Assembly (NCBI GenBank): GCA_030149685.1
Contig: JASLGI010000238.1
Coordinates: forward strand, 1-6,315
Reading direction: 5' to 3'
DNA: 6,315 nt
From: Bacillaceae bacterium
GTDB taxonomy: Bacteria > Bacillota > Bacilli > Bacillales_A > Planococcaceae
The notes beneath the pieces are model-generated. The model searched no databases. It was not told where the DNA came from and worked only from the letters and a program-made list of their open reading frames with translations. Position 1 is the first letter of the stretch; each line of letters starts with the position of its first letter. The translations under genes and the position numbers were made by a program. Of the stretch, positions 1 through 6,149 are shown one piece after another.

Positions 1-34
1 CACGAACCCTAGAGTCCGCGCGCTTATCCGCTAT

Positions 35-120
35 CGTTCCCTACGCTGGCATGATCCAACAGGTTCAAATGGTCTATGTTCACAACATACTCTCAGCCCG
101 TTTACGGACTCCCATACTTC
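35..120 (-). promoter_or_regulatory. TPP riboswitch aptamer (THI element) of a leftward gene outside the window
   Basis: Read on the minus strand, this stretch has the conserved THI-element blocks in the right order: CTGAGA (plus 91-96), GACC-ATTTGAACCTG (about 59-74) and ATGCCAGCGTAGGGAA (37-52). Helices can be drawn. ATGG pairs with CCAT around the core, CCG/CGG closes a TAAA loop, TATGTT/AACATA makes the 3a-type hairpin, and TGG/CCA makes the P4/P5 arm. The outer P1 stem is not clear to me. In this family TPP binding represses thiamin synthesis or transport genes, in Bacillota usually by transcription termination. The regulated gene must lie left of position 1, so I cannot say which it is. 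The minus-strand sequence at plus 11-19 can pair with part of the aptamer and is probably the start of the expression platform. Confidence 0.93.
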
Positions 121-129
121 TTTTTCTTT

Positions 130-158
130 AGTGTATCGACAATCCCTAATTTCTGCAA
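130..158 (-). promoter_or_regulatory. Probable sigma-A promoter of the riboswitch transcript
   Basis: On the minus strand, a weak -35 TTGCAG (plus 153-158) and a -10 TACACT (plus 130-135) are separated by exactly 17 bases. A start near position 123 would put the first RNA base just upstream of the TPP aptamer, which is where a riboswitch transcript should begin. The -35 matches the consensus at only three positions, so the spacing and location carry most of the argument. Confidence 0.45.
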
Positions 159-261
159 ATTTTTCAATAAAAGATGGAAATACGAACATTTGAATAATTT
201 CATAGTTTTTCGTTCGCCTTTTTAATCATTTAGTTATGAAAATCTCATGAATTTCTTCGTT

Positions 262-294
262 TTTACACAAATTGCTTGAAAAATGCGCTATACT
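262..294 (+). promoter_or_regulatory. Putative serC promoter
   Basis: A good -10 box TATACT lies at 289-294, placing the start near 301 and giving a leader of about 35 bases before serC. The -35 is poorly defined. TTTACA at 262-267 is the best hexamer but leaves a 21-base spacer, and ACACAA at 265-270 gives 18 bases but is a poor match. There is no TGn extension. The rest of positions 159-261 is A/T-rich with nothing else I can support. Confidence 0.45.
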
Positions 295-335
295 AAAGGT
301 AGTAACGAATTAAATATGAATAAAGAGGTGTAGGT

Positions 336-1421
336 ATGAGCAATCGACAAACAACATACAACTTTAACGCAGGTCCTTCTGCATTACCGACAGTTGTATT
401 AGAACGCGCTCAAGAACAATTAACAAACTACGAAAATAATGGAATGTCTATTATGGAAATGAGTCACCGCGGAGCTGTATATGAAGAAGTACATAACGCG
501 GCAATCGACCGCATGCGTCGTCTTTTCAACATTCCTGAAAACTATGAAGTCATGTTCCTTCAAGGGGGAGCTAGTTTACAATTCGCTATGATTCCGATGA
601 ACTTCTTAAACGAAGGAGAAAAAGCAGGATATGTAACGAGTGGTTCATGGTCACAAAAAGCATTAAAAGAAGCTGTTATGATGGGCGATACGTACGAAGT
701 AGCTTCTTCAAAAGACAATCAATTTAAAAACATTCCAACAGATTGGAATATTGAAGAAAACACACGTTATGTCCATATTACGTCAAACAACACAATTTAC
801 GGAACCCAATATAAAGAATTCCCAACGATTGATGCGCCACTTATTGCTGACATGTCAAGTGATATTATGTCACGTCCTGTAGACATTGAAAAATTCGCAA
901 TGATTTATGCAGGAGCACAGAAAAACCTAGGACCATCTGGTGTTACAGTTGCGATCATGCGTAAAGACTTTTTAGAAACAGCAAAAGAAGAAAATCCAAC
1001 GGTCTTAAAATATGCAACACATGTAGAGAAAAACTCTCTCTATCATACACCACCAACATTCGGCATTTACATGTTAGGTGAAGTATTAAAATGGATTGAA
1101 GAAGAAGGCGGACTTGAAGCGATCAATCAACGTAATGAAGAAAAAGCTGCACTCATTTACGATGCGATTGATCACTCTAACGGTTTTTATACAGGCCATG
1201 CGGAAAAAGATAGCCGTTCACTCATGAACATTACATTCCGTTTAGCGAATGAAGACTTAGAGAAGAAATTCTTAGCTGAAGCTGCTGAAGCTGGATTCGT
1301 CGGATTAAATGGTCACCGTTCAGTTGGTGGATGCCGTGCATCTGCTTACAATGCGGTTCCTGTTGAAGCTTGCCAAGCACTTGCAAACTTCATGGACGAT
1401 TTCCGTAAAAATAATGCATAA
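336..1421 (+). CDS. serC: Phosphoserine aminotransferase SerC
   Basis: This is the PLP-dependent enzyme of the second step of serine synthesis. It transaminates 3-phosphohydroxypyruvate with glutamate to phosphoserine, and in many bacteria it also acts on 3-hydroxy-4-phosphohydroxythreonine in pyridoxine synthesis. It is cytoplasmic and normally a homodimer. The protein has 361 residues, the usual family length. Visible landmarks are the N-terminal FNAGPSALP block (10-18), QGGAS (76-80, cofactor phosphate region), GSWS (103-106), the PLP-binding lysine K196 in YAGAQKNLGPSG, and the C-terminal GHRSVGGCRASAYNAV block (326-341). The start is fixed by an AGAGGTG ribosome binding site at 324-330, five bases before the ATG. 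The gene appears monocistronic: it has its own promoter and a strong hairpin right after the stop, and serA is not adjacent. Nothing in the frame looks damaged. Confidence 0.97.
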   Translation: MSNRQTTYNFNAGPSALPTVVLERAQEQLTNYENNGMSIMEMSHRGAVYEEVHNAAIDRMRRLFNIPENYEVMFLQGGASLQFAMIPMNFLNEGEKAGYVTSGSWSQKALKEAVMMGDTYEVASSKDNQFKNIPTDWNIEENTRYVHITSNNTIYGTQYKEFPTIDAPLIADMSSDIMSRPVDIEKFAMIYAGAQKNLGPSGVTVAIMRKDFLETAKEENPTVLKYATHVEKNSLYHTPPTFGIYMLGEVLKWIEEEGGLEAINQRNEEKAALIYDAIDHSNGFYTGHAEKDSRSLMNITFRLANEDLEKKFLAEAAEAGFVGLNGHRSVGGCRASAYNAVPVEACQALANFMDDFRKNNA

Positions 1422-1422
1422 A

Positions 1423-1468
1423 AAAGAGCTTGAGGCGAGGGGCAGATCCCCAAGACCTCAAGCTTTTT
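1423..1468. terminator. Bidirectional intrinsic terminator between serC and the convergent small gene
   Basis: The main stem is AGCTTGAGG (1427-1435) with CCTCAAGCT (1456-1464), extended outward by A/T pairs from 1423 to 1468. An inner GGGG (1439-1442)/CCCC (1448-1451) helix is closed by a five-base loop. T runs follow the stem on both strands (plus 1464-1468; minus, opposite 1420-1425). It therefore can end serC transcription and, read leftwards, that of the minus-strand gene whose stop codon overlaps it at 1467-1469. Confidence 0.92.
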
Positions 1469-1661
1469 ATTCTTCTTTTTCTGCTTTCTCAGGATAACAA
1501 TGAGGACATCCATAAAAGATCCCTTTAAAATCTTCTGTATAATCCATATCAACGTCTACAGTCTGTGGTAAGTTTTCAATATCACATGCTGGTTGAACAT
1601 TATCACGTTTATGTACAAGACGTTTCGTTGTTACATCGACGATAAATTTTGATACGTGCAT
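1467..1661 (-). CDS. Small conserved-looking protein of unknown function with a CPHC motif
   Basis: This gene encodes 64 residues that I do not recognise. Its reality is supported by a good ribosome binding site on the minus strand (GTGAGGTGA, plus 1666-1674, four bases before the ATG), promoter-like boxes upstream, and a shared bidirectional terminator overlapping its stop. The protein is acidic and charged, with no membrane segment or signal peptide, so it is probably cytoplasmic. A basic, beta-like N-terminal part (about 1-20) is followed by an acidic middle (about 27-46). Near the C-terminus is YGCPHCYPE, with C52, H54 and C55, plus a lone Cys at 26. CxxC with a neighbouring His could bind a metal such as zinc or be redox-active, but there is no thioredoxin fold at this size. 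It converges on serC and diverges from the symporter operon, which gives little functional hint. Confidence 0.75.
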   Translation of the reverse strand: MHVSKFIVDVTTKRLVHKRDNVQPACDIENLPQTVDVDMDYTEDFKGIFYGCPHCYPEKAEKEE

Positions 1662-1682
1662 ACAATCACCTCACTTTTCTCT

Positions 1683-1711
1683 AGTATATCGCTTTTTCTT
1701 CATTTCGTAAA
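1683..1711 (-). promoter_or_regulatory. Proximal promoter candidate for the 64-residue gene
   Basis: On the minus strand, TTTACG (plus 1706-1711) and TATACT (plus 1683-1688) are 17 bases apart. The start would fall near 1676, directly in front of the ribosome binding site, giving a very short leader. The -10 and spacing are good and the -35 is moderate (four of six positions). Confidence 0.5.
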
Positions 1712-1721
1712 TCATTCACGT

Positions 1722-1745
1722 TTGTTAGGTGATTATACCTGACAA
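1722..1745. promoter_or_regulatory. Imperfect inverted repeat, possible repressor operator
   Basis: TTGTTAGGT (1722-1730) and ACCTGACAA (1737-1745) are inverted copies matching at eight of nine positions around a six-base centre. The half-site spacing is that of a typical dimeric regulator site. The centre contains the -10 box of the distal minus-strand promoter. I cannot assign it to a known regulator family. A second, smaller perfect dyad, TTCAC-CTA-GTGAA, lies at 1767-1779 and shares the TAGGTGA core in inverted form. Confidence 0.45.
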
Positions 1746-1762
1746 CCTATTTTACTTGTCAA
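1732..1762 (-). promoter_or_regulatory. Distal promoter candidate for the 64-residue gene
   Basis: On the minus strand, a perfect -35 TTGACA (plus 1757-1762) and a perfect -10 TATAAT (plus 1732-1737) face the small gene. The spacer is 19 bases, longer than the 17-base optimum, so strength is uncertain. It would give a leader of roughly 60 bases. The -10 box sits in the centre of the dyad at 1722-1745, so a protein bound there would be expected to block this promoter. Confidence 0.5.
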
Positions 1763-1779
1763 AGAATTCACCTAGTGAA

Positions 1780-1794
1780 ATGTAAGCGTTTTAT
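1780..1794 (+). promoter_or_regulatory. Upstream cre-like site (CcpA)
   Basis: The 15 bases beginning ATGTAAGCG match the cre consensus WTGNAANCGNWNNCW at all fixed positions except one (A for C at 1793). The site is centred about 80 bases upstream of the predicted symporter start. In Bacillus, cre sites upstream of the core promoter are associated with activation, and sites in or after the promoter with repression. The role here is inferred. Confidence 0.5.
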
Positions 1795-1834
1795 TACTTA
1801 TGGCCTTTCTTTTGTACTTTCTCGTAATTTAGTA

Positions 1835-1863
1835 TTGATATTTTAAAAAACGTCCGTTATGAT
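1835..1863 (+). promoter_or_regulatory. Sigma-A promoter of the symporter operon
   Basis: TTGATA (1835-1840) and TATGAT (1858-1863) each match the consensus at five of six positions and are separated by exactly 17 bases. The predicted start is near 1870, leaving a leader of about 105 bases that contains the cre/hairpin element before the symporter ATG. It is one of the best promoter matches in the window. Confidence 0.75.
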
Positions 1864-1896
1864 AAAAATCATTCAAATGATCACTATATGCAAACA

Positions 1897-1935
1897 TTGT
1901 AAGCGTTCTCTTCAAAAAACTGAGAACGCTTTCTT
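1897..1935 (+). promoter_or_regulatory. Leader hairpin overlapping paired cre sites (CcpA control)
   Basis: The 15 bases at 1897-1911 (TGTAAGCG core) match the cre consensus WTGNAANCGNWNNCW completely. On the opposite strand, 1935-1921 matches with one mismatch. The two shared cores form a perfect 10-base inverted repeat, AAGCGTTCTC (1901-1910) and GAGAACGCTT (1922-1931), around an 11-base loop, followed by TCTTCTT. The site is centred about 35 bases after the predicted transcription start, where CcpA bound to DNA would block elongation. As RNA, the same bases can fold into a hairpin with a modest T-rich tail, a possible weak attenuator. Confidence 0.7.
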
Positions 1936-1974
1936 CTTGCAAAAATATGTAGTGATGATAGGAGGCTATTACCA

Positions 1975-3447
1975 ATGATTGAAATTAGTACGCATTTATG
2001 GATTCAATTTGCCATTTTCATGGCGATTATGGTTGGGGTAAGTGTCTACGCCGCCAGGAAAACGAAAACGATGGAAGACTTCGCGATCAGTGGCGCATCT
2101 CTCGGCCCTTACGTTTTAGGTTTATCGCTTGCAGCAACGCTCTTTAGTGCCGCAACATTTATGGGATACCCCGGTTACTCTTACGCTTGGGGTTTTAGTA
2201 ACTTATGGTTATACTTAGCTATCTTCATCGGAGCACCTTTAGGGTTTATTACGATTGCGAAGACTGTTTACCGTCAAAATGAGTTTCAAGGATCGCTATC
2301 ACTTCCTGACTGGCTCGGTGATTATTATGACAGTGACATTTTACGGGTAGGAACCGGACTCATTATGTTATTCAACTTATTTTACATCGCTGCGCAATTT
2401 TCAGCAGGTGCGCAAATTTTTCAAAACATGCTCGGATTAAACTATTTAACAGGATTACTTTTAATTGCAGGAATTGTTGTCGCTTATGTTTACGTTGGAG
2501 GTTCTTATGCTGACGTCTACACAGATGCTGTGCAAGCGATTATGATGGCCGCAACAGGAATTATCGTCTTCTTATCCGGACTTTATTTCTTCGGTGACTG
2601 GAGTATTACGAAAACGATGACACATGTTGCAGAAACATTCAAAGAGCAAGATGGAAAGCTCCTCCAGATTTTTAACCCGGATTCAAACTACTACGCATGG
2701 ACTGCCGTACTCGGATTATTCATTATCCAGTTCGCATTCGCATCACAACCTCAACTTTTCAACAAAGTACTCTCACTCAAACGTGAACGAGATCTTCGTA
2801 AAATGATTATTACGTATATTTTAGCAGCCGCTGCGTCACTCTTCGTCTTATTCGGTGGGTTTTATGCACGTGTTGCTGTACCCGGCTTAGAACAAGCCGA
2901 CTTAGCTTTACTCGAATATGTTGCATGGGGATTCCCTGCGTTTTTAGCGGCATTCGTTGCAGTCGTTATTTTAGCTGCTGCACTTTCAACGACCGATGGA
3001 TTATTCGTCGTCATGTCAACAGTATTTGCTAATGATATTTATAAAAAAGTACTCGTTAAACGAGGAATTATTAAAACTGCACCAGAAAAAGTAGATCAAA
3101 TCGCTTTAAAAATTAGTCGAATCGTCGTTTTAATTGTCGGCGTACTTGCTGCATTACTCGTTTTAAATCCGCCGACATTTTTAGCAGATTTAATGTGGAT
3201 TGGAATTTCAGGTGTTTCTGCTGGAACACTTGGACCTGTTATGTATGCCGTTTTCGGACGAAAGCGTGCTTCTGGACGAGCAGCTGAAGGTTCGATGTTT
3301 ATAGGAATTATTTTTTATCTCGTAATCGTCTTTACAGGAATTGAATCAAGTCCACTCGCTGCAGGAGGTTGGGCAACGCTCGTCGGAATTGTATCGATGT
3401 GGGTACTTGCCAATATTTTACCGCGTCCAGCACAAGCAGAGAAATAA
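1975..3447 (+). CDS. Sodium:solute symporter (SSS family)
   Basis: This is an integral membrane transporter of 490 residues, a usual length for the SSS family (TC 2.A.21; PutP, PanF, ActP and MctP types), which couples solute uptake to sodium entry. About 13 hydrophobic segments can be traced, starting near residues 7-26 and 44-64 and ending near 462-482. Family signatures are present: GGSYADVYTDAVQA (175-188), equivalent to the GG-x-x-A-x-x-x-TD-x-x-Q block, and ALSTTDG (336-342) followed by a DIYK sequence (354-357), the segment that supplies the Ser/Thr ligands of the Na2 sodium site. The start is set by AGGAGG at 1960-1965, nine bases before the ATG. I cannot name the substrate. The cre sites upstream suggest a carbon source, for example a carboxylate, taken up when preferred sugars are absent. 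A small membrane protein follows 12 bases after the stop and is probably its partner. Confidence 0.93.
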   Translation: MIEISTHLWIQFAIFMAIMVGVSVYAARKTKTMEDFAISGASLGPYVLGLSLAATLFSAATFMGYPGYSYAWGFSNLWLYLAIFIGAPLGFITIAKTVYRQNEFQGSLSLPDWLGDYYDSDILRVGTGLIMLFNLFYIAAQFSAGAQIFQNMLGLNYLTGLLLIAGIVVAYVYVGGSYADVYTDAVQAIMMAATGIIVFLSGLYFFGDWSITKTMTHVAETFKEQDGKLLQIFNPDSNYYAWTAVLGLFIIQFAFASQPQLFNKVLSLKRERDLRKMIITYILAAAASLFVLFGGFYARVAVPGLEQADLALLEYVAWGFPAFLAAFVAVVILAAALSTTDGLFVVMSTVFANDIYKKVLVKRGIIKTAPEKVDQIALKISRIVVLIVGVLAALLVLNPPTFLADLMWIGISGVSAGTLGPVMYAVFGRKRASGRAAEGSMFIGIIFYLVIVFTGIESSPLAAGGWATLVGIVSMWVLANILPRPAQAEK

Positions 3448-3459
3448 GGAGGAATGACT

Positions 3460-3564
3460 ATGTGGATTACACCGATGTTAACGATATGGGTTGTCGGACT
3501 TATCATATCAACGAGCATTTTCTCATTCTTACTTTGGAAGTATTATGGAGTAGACGAGAAATAA
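3460..3564 (+). CDS. 34-residue single-helix membrane protein, probable symporter accessory subunit
   Basis: This is a very short gene, easily missed. AAGGAGG (3446-3452) overlaps the symporter stop codon and sits seven bases before the ATG at 3460. In-frame ATGs at 3454 and 3457 are too close to that site to be used. The protein opens with MWITPM, has one strongly hydrophobic helix (about residues 7-26, including VVGLIISTSIF) and ends in a short charged tail, KYYGVDEK. The charge pattern suggests a periplasm-side N-terminus and a cytoplasmic C-terminus, but this is inference. Tiny one- or two-helix proteins encoded just after SSS transporters are a known arrangement, so a stabilising or accessory role for the symporter is likely. 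The operon terminator begins within its stop codon. I see no enzymatic motif. Confidence 0.85.
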   Translation: MWITPMLTIWVVGLIISTSIFSFLLWKYYGVDEK

Positions 3565-3597
3565 AAGAGAAGGAGGGGGTTTCCTCCTTCTCTTTTT
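3563..3597 (+). terminator. Intrinsic terminator of the symporter operon
   Basis: AGAGAAGGAGG (3566-3576) pairs perfectly with CCTCCTTCTCT (3583-3593) around the six-base loop GGGTTT. A/T pairs extend the stem outward, and a T run (3593-3597) follows. It begins at the stop codon of the 34-residue gene and separates that operon from the protease gene. Confidence 0.95.
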
Positions 3598-3604
3598 GTT
3601 TGAA

Positions 3605-3634
3605 AAGACATATTACGTGAACTTTGTATATAAT
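3605..3634 (+). promoter_or_regulatory. Promoter of the Lon-like protease gene
   Basis: A perfect -10 TATAAT (3629-3634) is preceded at 18 bases by AAGACA (3605-3610), which matches the -35 consensus at four positions. The start would be near 3641, inside the palindrome at 3637-3648 and about 36 bases before the ATG. Confidence 0.6.
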
Positions 3635-3636
3635 AG

Positions 3637-3648
3637 AGCGTATACGCT
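3637..3648. promoter_or_regulatory. Perfect 12-base palindrome at the protease transcription start
   Basis: AGCGTATACGCT is its own reverse complement and begins three bases after the -10 box, covering the predicted start. With no loop it is a poor RNA hairpin, so a DNA operator is the more natural reading. It does not resemble the CtsR, HrcA (CIRCE) or LexA operators, so the regulator is unknown. A palindrome of this length could also be chance. Confidence 0.4.
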
Positions 3649-3676
3649 TTGAATATAAGAAAGTTAGGTGACGTTA

Positions 3677-6084
3677 ATGAAAGAACAATTACGTTTACAA
3701 TCGGAAGAACTCCGTCATACAATCGACCCTGATATATTTGATTTTGAAACGACGGAACACCTCCCACCACTCGGGTCGATTCTCGGACAACCTCGCGGAA
3801 CGAAAATGATGCAATTTGCTTTACACGTTAACCAAGACGGTTACAACATGTATGTCGCTGGACCGTCCGGCACAGGAAAAACGACATTTTCTAATGCGAT
3901 TGTACGAGACTTCGCTAAAACGAAACCAGTGCCTCATGATTGGTGTTACGTGTACAATTTTGAAGAACCTTCAAAACCACGTGCTATTCGTTTACCTGCG
4001 GGTGAAGGTCGTAAGTTAAAGGAACGAATGGAAGAACTATTAAAAAATTTAAAAACAGATATTCCTCGTGCTTTTGAAGAAGAAGGGTATGTACAAGAAA
4101 AAGAAGTTATTATTGAAAGCCACCAAGAAGCGACAAAAAAATTAACAAAAGAAATGGAACAACTCGCAAAAGCACAAGGTTTTTTATTAAAACCTGTGAG
4201 TGGTGGACTCGCTACGATTCCAATGTTAGAAGGAAAACCATTAACAGAAGAAGAATTTGCAAATTTAAGCGCAGAAGAAATGGAAATGATTGAAGATCGC
4301 GGTGAAGAAGTTCAACCGATTATTCAAACATATATGGACCAAATCCGTGAAGTCGAATTAACAATGAACGAAGAACTCGACGAACTCGATCAAGAAACAG
4401 CGATGCGTGCAGCAGGCTTCCATCTCGATGAATTAAAGGCTTTCTATCAAGAGGAAAAAGAAGTACTCGTTTATTTAGAAGAAATGCAAGAAGATTTACT
4501 TGATAATTTAGATGCTTTTTTACACATTGAAGAAAATGAAGAAGAAGCGTTGCTCAAACTATTGACAAAAACGAGTGATGCTCAAACACATTTAGAAAAA
4601 TATGAAGTCAACTTATTTATCGACCACTCTACATCTACACATGCACCGATGGTTTATGCAGAGAACCCGACTTATTACAATCTAGTCGGGAAAGTGGAAT
4701 ATGAAAGTCGTATGGGTGTAATGAGTACTGATTTCCGTAAAATTAAACCTGGGTATTTGCATAAAGCAAACGGTGGATTCATTACGATTCACGTACTTGA
4801 TATTTTATTAAACAACTTTGCCTGGGAAGGTTTTAAACGTGCATTACTTCATAAAGAATTAACCATTGAAAATATCGCTGAATCAAGTGGACTCATGGCG
4901 ACAACCTCTTTACAACCTGAACCGATTCCATTAGATGTCAAAGTCGTCTTCATTGGGAATGCTTATTTATATCAAGCGCTTTACAATGCTGATGAAGATT
5001 TCCGCAAACTATTTAAAGTAAAAGTAGATTTCGATGTAGAAATGGATGCAACTGAAGATAATATGAATAAACTCGCTCGATTTATTCATACACAAAGCAC
5101 AGAAAACAAACTACATCATTTCACAAAAGAAGCTGTTGCAGCTCTTGTTGAATATAGTATGCGAATGTCCGATCATCAGAAGAAAATGTCGACATTATTA
5201 ATGAACAAGTCGAAATTTTATATGAAGCAAACACTTGGGCAACATTAGATGGCTCCGATCTTGTTACTCGAGCTTATATCGAACAAGCGATTCAAGAACG
5301 AAATTATCGCAATCAACTATATGAAGAAAAAGTTCAAGAACAAATGACTGATGGTACAATCTTCATTGACACAGAAGGTTTTGTTACAGGACAAGTAAAT
5401 GGACTTGCTGTTTATGATCTTGGGCAATATCGTTTTGGAAAACCTTCACGTATTACTGCGACAACTTTTGCAGGACGATCCGGCATTGTCAACATTGAAC
5501 GGGAAAGTGAATTGAGCGGAAACATTCATAATAAAGGAATTTACATTTTACACGGATATCTTGGAAGTATTTTCGCACAAGAACGTCCACTTTCTTTATC
5601 GGCGCATATCGCCTTTGAACAATCGTATGGCGGAGTTGATGGTGATAGTGCTTCTAGTACAGAGTTGTATGCATTATTATCAAGCTTAGCGAACGTACCA
5701 ATTGATCAAGGAATTGCGGTTACAGGTTCTGTCAATCAAAAAGGAGAAGTACAGCCTATTGGTGGAGCAAACGAAAAAATTGAAGGATTTTTCGATTTAT
5801 GTAAAGTTCGGGGCCTAACAGGGACACAAGGAGTAATGATTCCAGCAGCGAATAAAGCAAACTTAATGTTAAGAGAAGATGTCGTTCAAGCTGTGAATGA
5901 AGGAAACTTCCATATCTATGCGGTCGAGACGATTGAACAAGGGATTGAAATTTTAACAAATATTCCAGCTGGTAAAAATGGAGATGGCACATTCGAGCCA
6001 GGATCGATTTATGAGAAAGTCAATGAACGTCTCCTCCATTTTACAAAAGTAGCCACTTCACGTAAAAAAGAAACGGACAATTAA
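3677..6084 (+). pseudogene. LonB/YcbZ-type ATP-dependent protease, split by a frameshift
   Basis: This gene encodes a cytoplasmic AAA+ protease with a C-terminal Lon protease domain, likely acting in protein quality control. The first frame runs to a TAG at 5246-5248. It has Walker A GPSGTGKT (residues 62-69 from the ATG at 3677), a long acidic helical and coiled-coil insertion (about 110-310), the ANGGFITIHVLDIL segment in the Walker B position (about 364-377), a sensor-1-like IGN (426-428) and DFRKLFKVKVDFD (441-453). The rest lies in another frame, open from 5152 to 6084. It continues the family sequence with NEQVEILYEANTWATLDG (from 5200) and then the protease domain. This has the catalytic Ser in GVDGDSASS (codon 5647) and the Lys in GGANEKIEG (codon 5776). 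Losing one base near 5190-5203 explains the break; repaired, the protein has about 802 residues. ATG 3677 is preferred (TTAGGTGA, 3664-3671) over GTG 3668. Without repair, protease and ATPase are uncoupled. Whether this is a true mutation or a sequencing error is open. Confidence 0.9.
5190..5203 (+). other. Site of the one-base frameshift in the protease gene
   Basis: Up to the MST codons (5186-5194) the first frame matches the expected family sequence (SDHQKKMST). From 5194-5200 onward the frame shifted by -1 does (NEQVEIL, then YEANTWA). The two frames are both open only between 5152 and 5245, which bounds the event independently of homology. One missing base within ATTATTA would restore a continuous frame. 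No long homopolymer lies here, although AAAA occurs just before at 5183-5186. Confidence 0.85.
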
Positions 6085-6135
6085 TATTCATTTCCTTTTC
6101 ACATACGACATGTATGGTGTGTAATGAATAAATGA

Positions 6136-6149
6136 TACTATATATAGTA
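6136..6149. repeat. Perfect 14-base A/T palindrome
   Basis: TACTATATATAGTA is a perfect palindrome between the protease stop and its terminator. It could be a regulator site for the downstream gene, lying about 50-60 bases upstream of its predicted start, or a chance alternating A/T tract. A further small inverted repeat, CATAC (6102-6106)/GTATG (6112-6116), lies just upstream. Confidence 0.35.

Noticed and set aside
1309..1552. Small open frames overlapping the serC end on both strands
   Set aside because: They lie over the conserved serC C-terminus and its terminator, have no supporting ribosome binding site, and encode low-complexity tails typical of shadow frames.
1897..1935. Reading the leader hairpin as a plain intrinsic terminator of an upstream gene
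   Set aside because: No plus-strand gene precedes it, a good promoter lies just upstream, its T tail is interrupted, and the arms match the cre consensus, so a regulatory leader element fits better.
2624..2806. Short open frame inside the symporter gene
   Set aside because: It is fully contained in the conserved symporter frame and its translation is unlike a real protein.
3637..3648. Known heat-shock operator (CtsR or CIRCE) at the protease promoter
   Set aside because: Neither the CtsR heptamer repeat nor the CIRCE arms are present; only the unrelated AGCGTATACGCT palindrome is seen.
3668..3676. GTG at 3668 as the start of the protease gene
   Set aside because: The bases before it make a poor ribosome binding site, while TTAGGTGA at 3664-3671 is well placed for the ATG at 3677.
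3315..3770. Several open frames on both strands around the end of the symporter operon
   Set aside because: They read through the terminator hairpin or antisense to the symporter and protease genes, with no start signals. Only the 34-residue frame at 3460 has a good ribosome binding site.
5180..5203. Programmed -1 ribosomal frameshifting
   Set aside because: No canonical X-XXY-YYZ slippery heptamer in the right frame is visible, and I see no clear stimulatory stem just after it, so a mutation or sequencing error is simpler.
5756..5992. Leucine- and serine-rich minus-strand frame
   Set aside because: It is antisense to the conserved Lon protease domain and has no ribosome binding site.
5344..6084. 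A separate gene starting at ATG 5344
   Set aside because: There is no ribosome binding site before it, and the same frame continues the expected family sequence upstream to about 5200, so it is the tail of the frameshifted protease.
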